Both the position numbers and the translations under genes were made by a program. The notes under the pieces were generated by a model. That model made no database searches. It was not told where the DNA came from and saw only the letters and a program-made list of their open reading frames with translations. Shown one piece after another: positions 63,600-64,000 of a stretch of DNA of 64,000 nt. This DNA comes from Isoetes taiwanensis (lineage: Eukaryota; Streptophyta; Lycopodiopsida; Isoetales; Isoetaceae), in contig JAJEKV010000041.1 of assembly GCA_021234155.1 (NCBI GenBank), positions 11,728,689 through 11,792,688 of the forward strand, written 5' to 3'. How positions within the stretch are numbered: position 1 is the stretch's first letter; each line of letters starts with the position of its first letter.

Positions 63600-64000
63600 A
63601 GGTCTCGAAGGCCCCTGCAGCGTGCGGCCCTGGATAGTCACATTGTTTATTTCCAGAAGGTGGCTAGCATAGGCGGCCTTCGACCCCGCAACTTGGCTTA
63701 CTGCATGGCGAACCCCATAGCGACTTCGGGGCTTGTTGGAAGGACAAAGAGAACCCGGTGGCTGGCCTTGGCTACCGAACGTGAGGCACATAGGTGCGTC
63801 TAGGTGCACACAGCGCCAGCCGTGGGATAAATGAGGGGTACTTGGACTCTCTTGTTTCCGGGAAGCTACGGGACCACAATGCTCGAACAGGTAAAGATGA
63901 CATAAACCCCACCACGGTCGCCGAGGCCCACGGCTCTACCGTTCTCGGTTTGCCCATGAAGAAGCGCGGGGTCGCCAGCGATCCATTCAGCGGGGGCCCA
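63600..64000 (+). mobile_element. third LINE copy, C-terminal part, cut by window end
   Basis: The plus frame 63555-63803 contains RPLQRAALDSHIVYFQKVAS and LALATEREAH, matching the second LINE copy (LPLQRAALERHIVYFQKMVD) on the other strand at about 34.5 kb. A further frame from about 63838 has YLDSLVSGKLRDHNARTGKD. The copy continues past the window end. Confidence 0.75.

Noticed and set aside
1-64000. CRISPR arrays, bacterial operons, riboswitches
   Set aside because: No regularly spaced identical repeats of that kind, no Shine-Dalgarno-led gene strings; the window is plant nuclear DNA.

Overview
The window looks like transposon-dense nuclear DNA from a land plant. The evidence is Ty3/gypsy elements with the plant initiator-Met-tRNA primer site (TGGTATCAGAGC), CACTA-, Mutator- and Tourist-type MITEs, a tRNA-derived SINE, L1-type LINEs, a nuclear copy of plastid 23S rRNA, and plant-like intron-containing genes. 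I cannot fix the lineage; a large-genome non-seed plant such as a fern is possible but not shown.

Layout. 1-7.1 kb: an acidic exon-like frame of unknown origin, then a 5'-truncated, decayed chromodomain Ty3/gypsy element (gag, PR, RT, RNase H, INT, chromodomain) ending in a 994-bp LTR. 7.2-12.2 kb: LINE scraps, a CACTA MITE and unassigned DNA. 12.2-14.8 kb: a TCTTA microsatellite, two integrase relics of different Ty3 lineages joined head to head, and a probable LTR edge. 15.2-19.7 kb: a Mutator-type MITE, a run of two-copy tandem duplications, one intact host gene (DPH3, three exons, minus strand) and a Tourist-like MITE. 20-25 kb: mostly unassigned, with one MED22-like exon. 25.2-29.6 kb: a LINE with intact ORF1 and a broken ORF2. 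29.6-33.7 kb: unassigned, with possible exons and a Helitron-like end. 33.7-34.9 kb: a second LINE copy on the opposite strand, tail to tail with the first. 35-43.2 kb: a SINE, a truncated LTR element (LTR, primer site, start of gag), a tRNA-like relic, a plastid 23S fragment and a duplicated block. 43.2-54.0 kb: a long minus-strand chromodomain Ty3/gypsy element ('X'). 55.1-57.5 kb: the 5' part of a plus-strand element of the same LTR family ('Y'). 57.6-60.9 kb: four exons of an MnmG/GidA gene whose 3' half is missing at the edge of Y. 63.6-64 kb: a third LINE fragment.

The main discovery candidate is a link between this LTR family and histone H3. In Y the first ATG-initiated frame after the primer site and leader begins MARTKQTARK, identical to the N-terminal tail of histone H3, followed by PPRRGS. 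In X, on the minus strand just upstream of the same hairpin-bearing leader that precedes gag, a frameshifted relic encodes the histone-fold part of an H3-like protein. It ends at a stop codon at the same point as H3 (KGERP-stop versus RGERA-stop) and carries some CENH3-like residues (LLIP...RAP, VTLMR). A third, diverged element starts its probable gag with MARTMQT. The elements also encode an integrase chromodomain, a family known to read methylated H3 tails, so an element carrying both an H3-tail mimic and an H3-tail reader is worth pursuing. All copies here are broken; full-length relatives elsewhere in the genome are needed to establish the true gene order.
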